A stretch of 64,000 bases of DNA from Clostridium sp. (GCA_023667695.1 JAMOZY010000008.1:48426-112425), one strand, 5' to 3'. Positions 18,175 to 26,900 are shown, numbered from the stretch's first letter. Notes: a model not told the origin generated them from the sequence alone. Numbers and translations: made by a program.

Positions 18175-19094
18175 TTTGCACCTCCTGTTATCTCAAGGAA
18201 GAGGGTTTCCAGATTGCCCTGCTCCCGATGGAAGTTGGATATCTTCACGCCGTTCATGACCAGACCGGTCAATAACTGTGCCATTTCCACATCATCTCCG
18301 GCAAATGCAATGATTACTGCATCCTCCCGGATGGATATCTTCTCTACTAACGGCGTCTGCTTCAAAATCTGTATAGCAGCATCCTTATTCTCCAGAATCT
18401 GTATGGTTAAGGGATTGGAGCGGCGGGACCGCCTTGTGATTTCCTCTACCTTGCCGCTGGCAACCAGATTCCCCTTTTCCATCACGCCGATACAATTACA
18501 CATCTCGCCTAATTCCGGAAGGATGTGAGAGCTGATAATAATGGTTTTCCCCATGGAGCCTAAGTTCTTCATAACCTCCTTCAGCTCGAATCTGGCTCTT
18601 GGGTCCAGACCGGAAGCCGGCTCGTCCAAAATCAAAAGCTGAGGATTGTGTATTAACGCCCGCGCCACACACAAACGCTGCTTCATGCCTCTGGACAGTC
18701 CGTCTACATAGGCATCCTGCTTTTCTGTCAGATTCACCAGGTCCAGCAGACCCAGGGAGGTCTTTCTTACCGTTTCTCCCTCCATGCCGTACATGGAGCC
18801 ATAGAACTCCATATATTCCATGACCTTAAAGTTATCATACACACCAAAGAAATCCGGTACATACCCTACCTTCCGCTTAATCTGGTCGTTGTTATTCAGA
18901 GCATCAATCCCATCCACATAGACCTCGCCCCAGTCTGCCTGAAGCAGACCGCAGATAATCCGCATAGTAGTGGTTTTTCCGGCTCCGTTTGGTCCCACAA
19001 ACCCGAAGATATCTCCTTTTCCAATATGAAGATTCAGATTGTTCAATGCCCGGTACCGGCCATAGGTTTTGGTCAAATTCCGAATCGTTACCAT
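18171..19094 (-). CDS. ABC transporter ATPase of the envelope cluster
   Basis: A 307-residue ATP-binding subunit that powers the adjacent permease. Walker A GPNGAGKTT is near residue 36, the signature is LSRGMKQR, Walker B is LLILDEPASGLD, and the switch His lies in SSHIL. The C-terminal 80 residues resemble the extra domain of GldA/CcmA-like exporters. The start codon shares one base with the stop of the upstream exported-protein gene (TAATG), and its end overlaps the permease start, so the three genes are coupled. Confidence 0.93.
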   Translation of the reverse strand: MVTIRNLTKTYGRYRALNNLNLHIGKGDIFGFVGPNGAGKTTTMRIICGLLQADWGEVYVDGIDALNNNDQIKRKVGYVPDFFGVYDNFKVMEYMEFYGSMYGMEGETVRKTSLGLLDLVNLTEKQDAYVDGLSRGMKQRLCVARALIHNPQLLILDEPASGLDPRARFELKEVMKNLGSMGKTIIISSHILPELGEMCNCIGVMEKGNLVASGKVEEITRRSRRSNPLTIQILENKDAAIQILKQTPLVEKISIREDAVIIAFAGDDVEMAQLLTGLVMNGVKISNFHREQGNLETLFLEITGGAK

Positions 19095-21562
19095 TACTGC
19101 TCACCTCCTATCAGGGAAATCTGCGGGGCATAATAGTCCCAGGCATCCGGGTCATCCGTATAATACCGAACCTGCATCCATCCCTGTTCATTTACATAAG
19201 GCGTCAAATCATCAACAATCCCGATTTCATCAAATGGATTTTCATAGGTCTGCGTCGTATAGTTATATAACTGTACCTCACAATAGTTCACTCCATAATA
19301 TTCATCCCAGGCATCCGAATCCGGTGCCCAGTTCATATTCAGCAGCTGCGCCCCCTTGAGATTCAGAAGACCAAAGTCATAAAGAACCTCTTTTTCTGTT
19401 TCTCCATACATGTCCAGGTCATCCAAATCATAAAAATAATCAAAGCCCTCCGGATAATCGGACGAATACGCAATCCGGTCGCCGCCCACCATATATTCAT
19501 TGATGTCATTGATAAACAGGGAATAATTCTGATATTCCTCCACGACCTGATTGAAATAGGAAACAGCAACTGCTGTGGAATATACGGTTGTATTTTTCCC
19601 CTTTACCAATTCCTCATCATAATTCTCAAGCATACCGAATACCATCCCCTGATTCATGGAAAGCTGATCCACCCGGTACTTCATGACCGCATACACATTA
19701 GCGTTATCCCTTAACTGGCGGTTCTCCTCTGAGCCGGAAAACAAGATATTGGTATCCGGCGCCTGCTCCATCCATGCCTTTGTTATGTTGGAGTTAGAGA
19801 TATAATAGGACCAGGAAATATTGGACAGAGGCTCTAACTGGTTCTTTTGTATTGTCACTGTTTCACCATTTTTCATGGCACCGAGAAAAGCATAATTCTC
19901 ATTATAGCAGATTACTACGTTTTTCAAATCGTATCCGGTATTATTGGTAACTGTGCCTTCGAAGCCGGCCAGGGTACATTCCAGCTCCGTCACAATACCG
20001 GTTCCTGCCCGGAATTCCTCCTTCTGGCTGACCAGATTCTGTTTGGTAAATGCCATGGAAGGATTGACCCGCAGCTGGACGCCAGCCCCATCCTGCCGAA
20101 CCGCATAAGGATAATTGGTCTGACCCACATCACTATACTCCACATCATCACTCCAGGACTCCATATTCCGGTAACCATCTGCAAAATCAATCATATATGC
20201 CTTCCCCTTGGGACTCTGCATCGTCATATAGCTTTTTGTTATGACGGAGCCGTTATTAAATTCCACAATGGAAACTGCATCAATAAATGGCTTATGAATC
20301 TGGTAAATCATGCTGGTTCCATAAATCACAACCGTAAACACCAAGGCCACTGCCGGCATGACAAACCACATCTTTTCCCGCTTGTCCTTTGCCTTCAGTA
20401 CCAGATACGCCACAGGTCCGATACAGATGACATAGACCAGAAAGACAGCAGCATACAGTAATGCATTTGGAATCTTATTTCGGTCCACACTATTCACAGC
20501 ATCCTTCATCCGCCAGTCATCATAAAGGTCGTCCTGCCCATATACCATAGAATTATAAATCGTATCATTTCCGGCATTCTCCAGTATGACAGAAGCCAAA
20601 AGCTCCCGCTCATTCCAGCTTGCAATCGGCTCCATTGCCAGGTCGTAGCTCAAAATCAGAACCGTACCGTTTCCATATCCGCATTTCCATGCAGAGGAAC
20701 CGATGGTAATATCGCCCTGCACATCCTGCCAGCCATCTGCCGATAACACAGCGGTATCTACCGATAAGATATCGCCACTGATACCGTTCACCATCTGAAT
20801 CTCCCGCTTCTCCAAACCGTTCGTCGTAACCGGGCAAAGACTGTCCCGAAAGCCCTCCAGAACCACCGAAGCCTTCGATCCGGTTCCCATAATCAGCATT
20901 CCGCCATTCCCCACCCAGGCAGCAATGGCATTCCGCTGCTCCTCTGATAGTTGGGCGGTATTATAATTGTCAATTAAAATATAATGGCAGCTATCCAGTC
21001 CCTCGCCGGTATCCGGAATATTATCCGCCGTAAGCTGAATAATCTTCGTAGAAACAATTCCGGAGCTGGTATTGACCGAAGCGCCGTCAAAATAATTGAG
21101 TCCGGAATAATCGCTGCTCAGGATACCCACTACCACATTCTGCCCCACTACGATAGAAGAATACTTTTCCTGCTGGGAGTAGAGGATTTTTCCCTTCTCA
21201 TTCTCCAGCTCAATCCGCAGAAATGCAGAGGTATCAATATCCGGCAGCAGCATGGAAATGCTCTTTGTGCCACCGCTTGGAATGGCAACCGACTTTTCAT
21301 ACGCCAGACTCTTTTGGTCATAGCTTGCCGGAATGATAACCCGCAGGATTCCGCTAAAGTCCTTCCCGGCATTGGATATGGTGACCGTAACCGGCATCGC
21401 CTTTCCTTCTACAGCAATACCGTCCAGTCCCGTCTCTACCGAAACCGTAAATTCATTGTTTTCCACATCCTTATCACTTTCTTCTGCATAGGAAACCGTC
21501 GGCATATGGAAGAAAATACAGAATGCAGCTAACACGCACAAAAGTAACTTTCTTTTTTTCAT
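19094..21562 (-). CDS. Large exported protein with GATase-like domain and membrane helices
   Basis: An 822-residue protein with a signal peptide (MKKRKLLLCVLAAFCIFF, cleavage likely after SYA). An immunoglobulin-like beta domain follows (about 35-130), then a GATase1-like fold (about 145-300; GILSSDYSGL, HYILIDNY, WVGNGGMLIMGTGS) lacking an obvious catalytic Cys. Two membrane helices (about 370-425) precede an extracellular C-terminal half rich in Tyr, Asp and Asn. Such a layout resembles the auxiliary proteins beside Gld-type ABC exporters. Start supported by GGAAAGGAT upstream. It is the first gene after the two-component system. Function not recognised. Confidence 0.8.
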   Translation of the reverse strand: MKKRKLLLCVLAAFCIFFHMPTVSYAEESDKDVENNEFTVSVETGLDGIAVEGKAMPVTVTISNAGKDFSGILRVIIPASYDQKSLAYEKSVAIPSGGTKSISMLLPDIDTSAFLRIELENEKGKILYSQQEKYSSIVVGQNVVVGILSSDYSGLNYFDGASVNTSSGIVSTKIIQLTADNIPDTGEGLDSCHYILIDNYNTAQLSEEQRNAIAAWVGNGGMLIMGTGSKASVVLEGFRDSLCPVTTNGLEKREIQMVNGISGDILSVDTAVLSADGWQDVQGDITIGSSAWKCGYGNGTVLILSYDLAMEPIASWNERELLASVILENAGNDTIYNSMVYGQDDLYDDWRMKDAVNSVDRNKIPNALLYAAVFLVYVICIGPVAYLVLKAKDKREKMWFVMPAVALVFTVVIYGTSMIYQIHKPFIDAVSIVEFNNGSVITKSYMTMQSPKGKAYMIDFADGYRNMESWSDDVEYSDVGQTNYPYAVRQDGAGVQLRVNPSMAFTKQNLVSQKEEFRAGTGIVTELECTLAGFEGTVTNNTGYDLKNVVICYNENYAFLGAMKNGETVTIQKNQLEPLSNISWSYYISNSNITKAWMEQAPDTNILFSGSEENRQLRDNANVYAVMKYRVDQLSMNQGMVFGMLENYDEELVKGKNTTVYSTAVAVSYFNQVVEEYQNYSLFINDINEYMVGGDRIAYSSDYPEGFDYFYDLDDLDMYGETEKEVLYDFGLLNLKGAQLLNMNWAPDSDAWDEYYGVNYCEVQLYNYTTQTYENPFDEIGIVDDLTPYVNEQGWMQVRYYTDDPDAWDYYAPQISLIGGEQ

Positions 21563-21593
21563 ACTTTTATCCTTTCCTTACATTTACAGCCAG

Positions 21594-21618
21594 GCTTCCG
21601 GAATAAGCGTCCGGAAGC
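21594..21618 (-). promoter_or_regulatory. Hairpin between kinase gene and exported-protein gene
   Basis: Perfect 9-bp stem GCTTCCGGA/TCCGGAAGC with a 7-nt loop. No T-run follows on the minus strand. Transcripts from the regulator genes may therefore continue into the envelope cluster, with this stem as a processing or partial-termination point. Confidence 0.45.
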
Positions 21619-21630
21619 ACAAACCGCCGT

Positions 21631-22767
21631 CTAACTTAATTGAAATAATACCTCGAACACTGTCCCCCGTTCTCCGGAGCGGACACTGACAGTTCCGTTG
21701 TGCATTTCAAATATATTCTTCGCTATGGCAAGTCCCAGACCGGTGCCTCCCTCTGTAGAGCGGGCCGCATCCCCCCGATAGAACTTGTCAAATATTTTAT
21801 CTAAATCCTTCTTTGGAATTATTTTTCCATAATTTGTAATCGCCACCCGCGCCTTGTTCCGCATTGGAAATGAATTTACCTCCACCCGGATTTGCTTTCC
21901 GTCAGCGCCATACTTAATGGCATTTCCCATCAGATTACCAAAGGCGCGTGCCAAAAGCTCACCGTCCCCTTCAATATATACCTTCTCCGACGGAAAGACT
22001 GTATGACACTCTAGCTGGTTACTGTTCAGACTGGGATAGAATTCATCAATAATCTGTGCCATAAACTGCTGCAGCTCCAGCCGGTTCTTGGTAAGGGCAA
22101 TCTTATTCTTGCCATATCTGGTAAAATCAAATAAATCGGTTACCAGTCCTTCCATTCGCGCCGATTTGTCATAGGCAATATTGATATACTTCTGCCTGGT
22201 TTCTTCTGATAACTGCCCCGGCTGCCGAAGCAAATCCAGATAACCAATGACGGAGGTCAGTGGAGTCCGAAGGTCATGGGCCACATTGGTAATCAGCTCG
22301 TCCTTCTTATACTCTGCTTCCCGCTCCTTTGCAAGGGCCGTATTCAGCTCCGCCTGCATGGAATTAATGGCATGGGCTAATTCTGTTAATTCCCCACTGG
22401 AGCGGATGGCAATCTCCGTGTCCAGGTCTCCGTTCTTAATCCGTTCCACACCACTCAGGATTTCCCTTAGGTAAGAAACCATCGGCGCCGTCAGAATAAT
22501 ATAATACACACTGAAAAATAAGGCAGACAGAATCCCCATTAAGACCCAGAAGCCGATATTGGTTCCCCGGAAGGACTGAATGCCCCGTTCCAGAATTGCA
22601 GCAAGCTCCGTATCCCGTCCCAGGGTCACAATATTCCATTTTAGCATCCGCAACAGCACCAGCACTCCGAAATCGGTCAGAACCGTAAGTCCGCAGCTTA
22701 AAAATACATAAAGCGCTAATTTCATACGGAAGCTTTGAAAAACATTACGCCTCAATCTTGTATCCAA
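21631..22767 (-). CDS. Sensor histidine kinase of two-component system
   Basis: A membrane kinase of about 365-378 residues. Two membrane helices (about 15-39 and 72-95) enclose a short external loop of about 35 residues, followed by HAMP, a HisKA box NVAHDLRTPLTS with the phospho-His near residue 164, and a C-terminal ATPase domain (N box GNAIKYG, G box GTGLGLAIAKN). The small sensor loop suggests membrane-stress sensing, as in VanS-like kinases. The start is uncertain: TTG at 22767 overlaps the regulator gene by 23 nt, and ATG at 22725 is the alternative. Confidence 0.92.
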   Translation of the reverse strand: MDTRLRRNVFQSFRMKLALYVFLSCGLTVLTDFGVLVLLRMLKWNIVTLGRDTELAAILERGIQSFRGTNIGFWVLMGILSALFFSVYYIILTAPMVSYLREILSGVERIKNGDLDTEIAIRSSGELTELAHAINSMQAELNTALAKEREAEYKKDELITNVAHDLRTPLTSVIGYLDLLRQPGQLSEETRQKYINIAYDKSARMEGLVTDLFDFTRYGKNKIALTKNRLELQQFMAQIIDEFYPSLNSNQLECHTVFPSEKVYIEGDGELLARAFGNLMGNAIKYGADGKQIRVEVNSFPMRNKARVAITNYGKIIPKKDLDKIFDKFYRGDAARSTEGGTGLGLAIAKNIFEMHNGTVSVRSGERGTVFEVLFQLS

Positions 22768-23434
22768 CTCCCCATACCGTCTTAATTAATTTAGGATTTT
22801 TTGAATCCTGCTCTATTTTTTCCCGCAGCCGGCGAATATGAACCATAACGGTATTATTCACCTCGTAGACCTGTTCCTTCCATACCTGTTCAAAAATCTC
22901 ATCTGTGCTATAGACCTTCCCCGGATGGCTGGCAAGCAGCCAGAGGATTTCAAACTCAATGGGCGTCAGTGCAATCTCTTCCCCATCCCGCAGCACCCGG
23001 TGGGCCGCCTTTTCAATCTGCAGATTCCCAATTTCAATATCATTCTTCTGCAAGGATTCTGTATTGATATTCTGGTATCGCTTTAACTGGGACTTCACCC
23101 GTGCCGTCAGCTCCAAGGGATTAAAGGGCTTGGTCACATAATCATCCACACCCGTTCCAAAGCCCAGGATTTTATCCATATCCGCAGTCTTGGCACTTAA
23201 CATGATAATCGGAATATTGCTGCCCCGCCGAATCCGCCGGCACACCTCCAGACCATCCATCTTCGGCATCATCACATCCAGAATAATCACCATAATCTCC
23301 GGATGCTCCTCCAGCCTTTGCAGACATTCCTCTCCATCCGCCGCCTTAATCACATCAAATCCATCATTGGTCAGATAAATTTCCACCAAATCTGCAATTT
23401 CTTCTTCATCATCTACTACCAAAATTGTCGCCAT
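22745..23434 (-). CDS. OmpR/PhoB-type response regulator
   Basis: A 229-residue regulator. The receiver domain has the acidic pair in VVDDEEE, the phospho-acceptor in VIILDVMMPKMDG, the Thr/Ser in MLSAKT and the Lys in YVTKPF. The C-terminal winged helix ends with NTVMVHIRRLREKIE and VWGVGYKIE, typical of OmpR/PhoB. It overlaps the partner kinase gene. The in-frame start 27 nt upstream (23461) is possible, but MATILVVDDEE is the usual beginning. Likely targets are its own promoter and the envelope cluster downstream (inference). Confidence 0.94.
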   Translation of the reverse strand: MATILVVDDEEEIADLVEIYLTNDGFDVIKAADGEECLQRLEEHPEIMVIILDVMMPKMDGLEVCRRIRRGSNIPIIMLSAKTADMDKILGFGTGVDDYVTKPFNPLELTARVKSQLKRYQNINTESLQKNDIEIGNLQIEKAAHRVLRDGEEIALTPIEFEILWLLASHPGKVYSTDEIFEQVWKEQVYEVNNTVMVHIRRLREKIEQDSKNPKLIKTVWGVGYKIEA

Positions 23435-23499
23435 ATTCCATACCCCCGTACAAAATATCATTTATCTCTGACATCGTATCACAATTAAAATCGTATGAC

Positions 23500-23527
23500 C
23501 TTACAAAAAACTTACGATTTGCGTAAG
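23500..23527. promoter_or_regulatory. Candidate response-regulator binding site
   Basis: CTTAC at 23500-23504 and again at 23511-23515, an 11-bp period typical of OmpR-family half-sites, followed by an inverted CGTAAG at 23522-23527. It lies 65-95 bp upstream of the regulator gene start. Confidence 0.35.
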
Positions 23528-23529
23528 CT

Positions 23530-23784
23530 ATTCCGTCATGCAAGAACCAATTCTATTGCAGAAGGGCTGCTTGCAGACAATTCTGTAATAGGATTGGTTC
23601 TTATAGGGCGAATGCCCGACACTGCAAGGAGCGAAGCGAAATTGCAGTGCATGACGGAATCTATAAGCTTGCTCACAAAAAGCAGTTTGTATAATTATTT
23701 CTATAGGGCGAACGCCCGACACTGCAAGGAGCGAAGCGAAATTGCAGTGCATGACGGAATCTATAAGCTTGCTCACAAAAAGCA
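23530..23784. repeat. 100-bp-period tandem repeat with inverted copy
   Basis: Two 83-bp units (23602-23684 and 23702-23784) differ at one base and are offset by exactly 100 bp. Each unit holds two hairpins: GGGC/GCCC and CACTGCAA/TTGCAGTG. Upstream, ATTCCGTCATGCA (23530-23542) is the inverse of the unit's TGCATGACGGAAT. A 21-bp imperfect inverted repeat (23543-23563 with 23582-23602) links the two. No gene is seen between 23435 and 23787; short open frames here are copies of one another. Confidence 0.85.
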
Positions 23785-23787
23785 ATT

Positions 23788-24030
23788 TTATAAAACTAAC
23801 TCGCTCTGATTATACAATTCATCCGGGCATATATCCTGCCCATCCGGCCAAACAACTGTAAACCCATCTACAGAAACACGTTTAAAATATTCAAACGACC
23901 GCAGTTGTCCATACCATTCACCTTTTATATATGGTTCAACATCAAAGCGCTTTTTTTCGCCATTATCAAACGTTACCATTATCTGATATTTACAAATTAT
24001 TTCTACTTGAATTGCGGTTGGTCTTAGCAT
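23788..24030 (-). CDS. DUF2442 small protein
   Basis: An 80-residue protein of the DUF2442 type: PTAIQVEIICKYQIMVTFDNGE, with a later FKRVSVDGFTVVWPDGQDICPDELY block near residues 48-73. The fold is a small beta-rich domain of unknown function. It follows the DUF4160 gene by 15 nt on the same strand, a pairing seen in many bacteria and often suspected to be a toxin-antitoxin module; no activity can be read from the sequence. Codons are AT-rich compared with its neighbours, consistent with acquisition together with the flanking repeats. Confidence 0.85.
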   Translation of the reverse strand: MLRPTAIQVEIICKYQIMVTFDNGEKKRFDVEPYIKGEWYGQLRSFEYFKRVSVDGFTVVWPDGQDICPDELYNQSELVL

Positions 24031-24045
24031 AAAATACCTCCATAT

Positions 24046-24312
24046 CTAACGTAATGGCTCAATCTTGAAATAGCCATCTCCATTACGCAATAATTCCCAA
24101 TTCGCTTTTAACTCATCTTCATGAATTGCTATCCACGCTAATAAAAGCTTCATTTGTTTATTCGGGAAATTTCCTTCTAAAACTTCTCCATCTATTCCTA
24201 CAACAATTTCATCATCTCCATACAAAGCATGAATGTGTGGCTTATTATGTTTTCCACCTTTTTCACTTTGCATTCGTACAATAATTCCAAAAAACATGGA
24301 TAATGCGGGCAT
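24046..24312 (-). CDS. DUF4160 small protein
   Basis: An 88-residue DUF4160 protein. The family features are the MPALSMFFGIIVRM opening, HNKPHIHALYGDDE near residues 22-35 and the Trp-rich LAWIAIHEDELKANWELL helix. A longer in-frame reading starts at 24351, but GGAGG 8 nt before the ATG at 24312 gives the usual start. It is paired with DUF2442 and lies next to a large palindrome. Function unknown; partner or toxin roles are speculative. Confidence 0.87.
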   Translation of the reverse strand: MPALSMFFGIIVRMQSEKGGKHNKPHIHALYGDDEIVVGIDGEVLEGNFPNKQMKLLLAWIAIHEDELKANWELLRNGDGYFKIEPLR

Positions 24313-24339
24313 TTGAAACACCTCCATTCTTAATTCGCA

Positions 24340-24393
24340 AATTGCCGGCAATACCTTTCACTGACGAGTGAACCAACCGTATTGCCGGCAATT
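24340..24393. repeat. Large nested palindrome upstream of DUF4160
   Basis: A 15-bp inverted repeat AATTGCCGGCAATAC (24340-24354) / GTATTGCCGGCAATT (24379-24393) encloses a second stem TTCACT/AGTGAA (24357-24372). Each outer arm is itself palindromic (ATTGCCGGCAAT). No T-run follows. Confidence 0.85.
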
Positions 24394-24418
24394 GATAACT
24401 ACGGGAACCCACCGTTTC

Positions 24419-26080
24419 CTATACGTGGAAACAGCTTCCGCCTATAAATTCCCTTAAAATAGAATTGTTCGGTACCGCTTCGCCGCTGATTGCCAGAAAA
24501 TAATCCAGGAATTTCAGCAGACGCTTTGCTTCCAGATATTCCGGTGCATCATGGGGAATCGCAAATAACAACGGCTCTGCATACTGCTTGATTACGCTTA
24601 ATTCGTACAGCAAAGCAGAATTAAACATTACATCTGCTTCCTCCTGGTAGGGAAAAATATTCCGTTCCTCTCCCCTGCGTACAGAATTCCACATATCAAT
24701 GGTCATCCGGGCAGTATTCCCTCTGGTTCTTGCATCCCGGACAATGCGCCGGATTAATCTGCCGTCTGTGGTAGAAATCCGGTTGTGCTGGTCGATGTTC
24801 AGACTGGTTAACGCACTTATGTAAATCTTAAACTTACTATCATCCGGAAGCTCTTCAGACATCTTCGGGTTCAGACCATGAATTCCCTCAATCACCAGTA
24901 CATCACCGGTATTCAGCTGCTTCACATCTCCCTTATATTCCCGCTTACCGGTATGAAAATTAAAGGTAGGCAGCTCGACTGCTTCACCAGCCAGCAGCTT
25001 AGACATATCTTCATTAAACTGCTTCCGGTCAATGGCTTCAATACATTCAAAATCATATTTTCCATTGGCATCCAGCGGTGTATCCTGTCGGTTTACAAAA
25101 TAATCATCCAAGGCAATCGGATGGGGATGCATCCCATGGGCGCGCAGCTGGATGCTTAACCGATGGGAAAACGTAGTCTTGCCGGAAGAGCTTGGACCGG
25201 CAATCAGAACAATCTTCTTTCCCTCCCGTTCAATTCGCTCTGCAATTTCTGCAATCTTTTTCTCCTGCAATGCCTCCTGCACCAGCATCAGGTTTCCAAT
25301 ATCCCCTTCTGCAATCGCATCATTTAAGGCACCAACCGTATCTACACCGAGCATGGTACTCCAGTCCTCCGATTCCTTCAGAACCTTAAAGAGCTTCTTT
25401 TGTGCCTTAAATGGAGTCAGACCTTCCGGCTCTTCCATAGTCGGAAGCTGCAAAATAAAACCGGCGCTATATAAAATCAAATCAAAGCACTTAATATAAC
25501 CGGTGCTTGGCACCATATAGCCATAATGATAATCCTCATAGTCCTCAATGGAATACAGATTCGCCGCAGATACCCGCCGATACTGAAACAGCCGTACCTT
25601 ATCCTCCATTCCCTGGGCAGCAAAGCGCCGGATTGCAACATCCGTACTGACACTTTCCTTTTTAATCGGAACATCCGCCCAGACCAAATCCTTCATTCTT
25701 CGCTTAATGGAATAAAGGAAATCCTGGCTGACCCCCTCCGGAAGCCCTTCCACCTCACAGTAATAACCATGTCCAATGGAATACATGACCCGTACCTGAA
25801 GCTCCTTCGAATGATTCATAACATCATCTATTGCCTTCAGCATCAGCAGCGTAGCACTGCGTTTATAGGATTGATAGCCAATCTCATCTGCTGTAGTCAG
25901 AAACTGAATGTCACAATCTCCCTGTATGGGCTTGAACAATTCACACAGCTTTCCATTCATATAAGCCAGTACAATATCATGCTCTTCCCGCTGCTGATAC
26001 TGCTTAGACAGCTCCAACAACGTAACGCCTTCTTCAACGGTAATCGTCTCGTCATACACCGTTACCCTTACATCACCCAT
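24419..26080 (-). CDS. Nucleoside (uridine-type) kinase with TGS-like N-terminus
   Basis: A 553-residue protein of the uridine kinase-like family of Clostridia. Residues 1-60 form a TGS-like domain. Residues 65-210 resemble the second additional domain of threonyl-tRNA synthetase (VRVMYSIGHGYYCEV). A phosphoribulokinase/uridine kinase domain follows, with Walker A AGPSSSGKTT near 295, DDYFVNR, and the substrate region near EGIHGLNP. It presumably phosphorylates a nucleoside with ATP or GTP; the role of the synthetase-like half is not known. AGGAGG 8 nt before the ATG at 26080 favours that start over 26086. Confidence 0.9.
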   Translation of the reverse strand: MGDVRVTVYDETITVEEGVTLLELSKQYQQREEHDIVLAYMNGKLCELFKPIQGDCDIQFLTTADEIGYQSYKRSATLLMLKAIDDVMNHSKELQVRVMYSIGHGYYCEVEGLPEGVSQDFLYSIKRRMKDLVWADVPIKKESVSTDVAIRRFAAQGMEDKVRLFQYRRVSAANLYSIEDYEDYHYGYMVPSTGYIKCFDLILYSAGFILQLPTMEEPEGLTPFKAQKKLFKVLKESEDWSTMLGVDTVGALNDAIAEGDIGNLMLVQEALQEKKIAEIAERIEREGKKIVLIAGPSSSGKTTFSHRLSIQLRAHGMHPHPIALDDYFVNRQDTPLDANGKYDFECIEAIDRKQFNEDMSKLLAGEAVELPTFNFHTGKREYKGDVKQLNTGDVLVIEGIHGLNPKMSEELPDDSKFKIYISALTSLNIDQHNRISTTDGRLIRRIVRDARTRGNTARMTIDMWNSVRRGEERNIFPYQEEADVMFNSALLYELSVIKQYAEPLLFAIPHDAPEYLEAKRLLKFLDYFLAISGEAVPNNSILREFIGGSCFHV

Positions 26081-26105
26081 ATCCATTACCTCCTGCTGTA
26101 ATTAA

Positions 26106-26900
26106 TTAAAGAATCTGAATCGGACTACCCGTATCCATACAGGTAATCTGAATATCTTCCTCCCCGGAAGCACACTTACGAATATACTCTGCCATATAAT
26201 CTATGAAAATATGCTCCAGACCATAATGGGTCGCATCCATAATGATTAATCCCTGGTCTACTGCATCCAGCCCTTCGTGATGCCCGATATCTCCGGTAAT
26301 CAGCAGCTCTGCACCTGCTTCCAGCGCATGGCTGATTTCACTTTTCCCTGACCCTGGAGATATTGCAACACGACTAACCTTCTTTTTTGCATCCCCATAC
26401 AGAATCACATTATCTAAATCAAAGTTCTGTTTCACTAATGCTGCGACCGCACCGACCTCCATGGGCATTCCCAGATTGCCAACTCTTCCGATTCCTTCCG
26501 GTTCTTCTCCATCTGCGACCGTAACCTCCAAAGGAACTGCATTTTGCAAATGAATTTTCTTTCCTGCCAGCTCCCCCATACCACCTTTAATGTCAAAATT
26601 CGTATGCATGGCATAATATGCAATCTGATGGGATGCCAGCTTCCAAATCCGCCTTCCGGTCAGGCTTTGATTATTTATCTGCTTGATTCCATGAAATATC
26701 ATCGGATGATGGGTCAGCAGTAAATCCGCCTTTTGCTCAACCGCCTGTTCAATCACATAATTCGAAGCATCAAGAGCTATCATGATGTGATGAATCTCCT
26801 GTTCTTCATCACCAAACAGCAATCCAACATTGTCCCAATCCTCTGCATAATGAAGGGGCGATAATTCCTCAAACCAATTCATCATCCTTCTTAACTTCAT
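26106..26900 (-). CDS. Nif3-like dinuclear metal center protein
   Basis: A 264-residue protein of the Nif3/YqfO family, thought to be a metal-dependent hydrolase or GTP cyclohydrolase I type 2-like protein; the true reaction is unsettled. Metal-binding motifs are present: LLTHHP near residue 65, and GDIGHHE plus the downstream Glu in THYGLEH near the C-terminus. No PII-like insertion is present, so this is the short form. The gene overlaps the end of trmK by about 30 nt, the order seen in many Firmicutes. GGGAGG lies 12 nt before the ATG. Confidence 0.93.
   Translation of the reverse strand: MKLRRMMNWFEELSPLHYAEDWDNVGLLFGDEEQEIHHIMIALDASNYVIEQAVEQKADLLLTHHPMIFHGIKQINNQSLTGRRIWKLASHQIAYYAMHTNFDIKGGMGELAGKKIHLQNAVPLEVTVADGEEPEGIGRVGNLGMPMEVGAVAALVKQNFDLDNVILYGDAKKKVSRVAISPGSGKSEISHALEAGAELLITGDIGHHEGLDAVDQGLIIMDATHYGLEHIFIDYMAEYIRKCASGEEDIQITCMDTGSPIQIL

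Noticed and set aside
23530..23784. Possible CRISPR array
   Set aside because: Only two long units (83 bp), no unique 30-40 bp spacers in a series, and no cas genes in the window.
23528..23785. Open frames across the tandem repeat
   Set aside because: They repeat their own peptide because of the 100-bp unit, have no ribosome site and no known motif.
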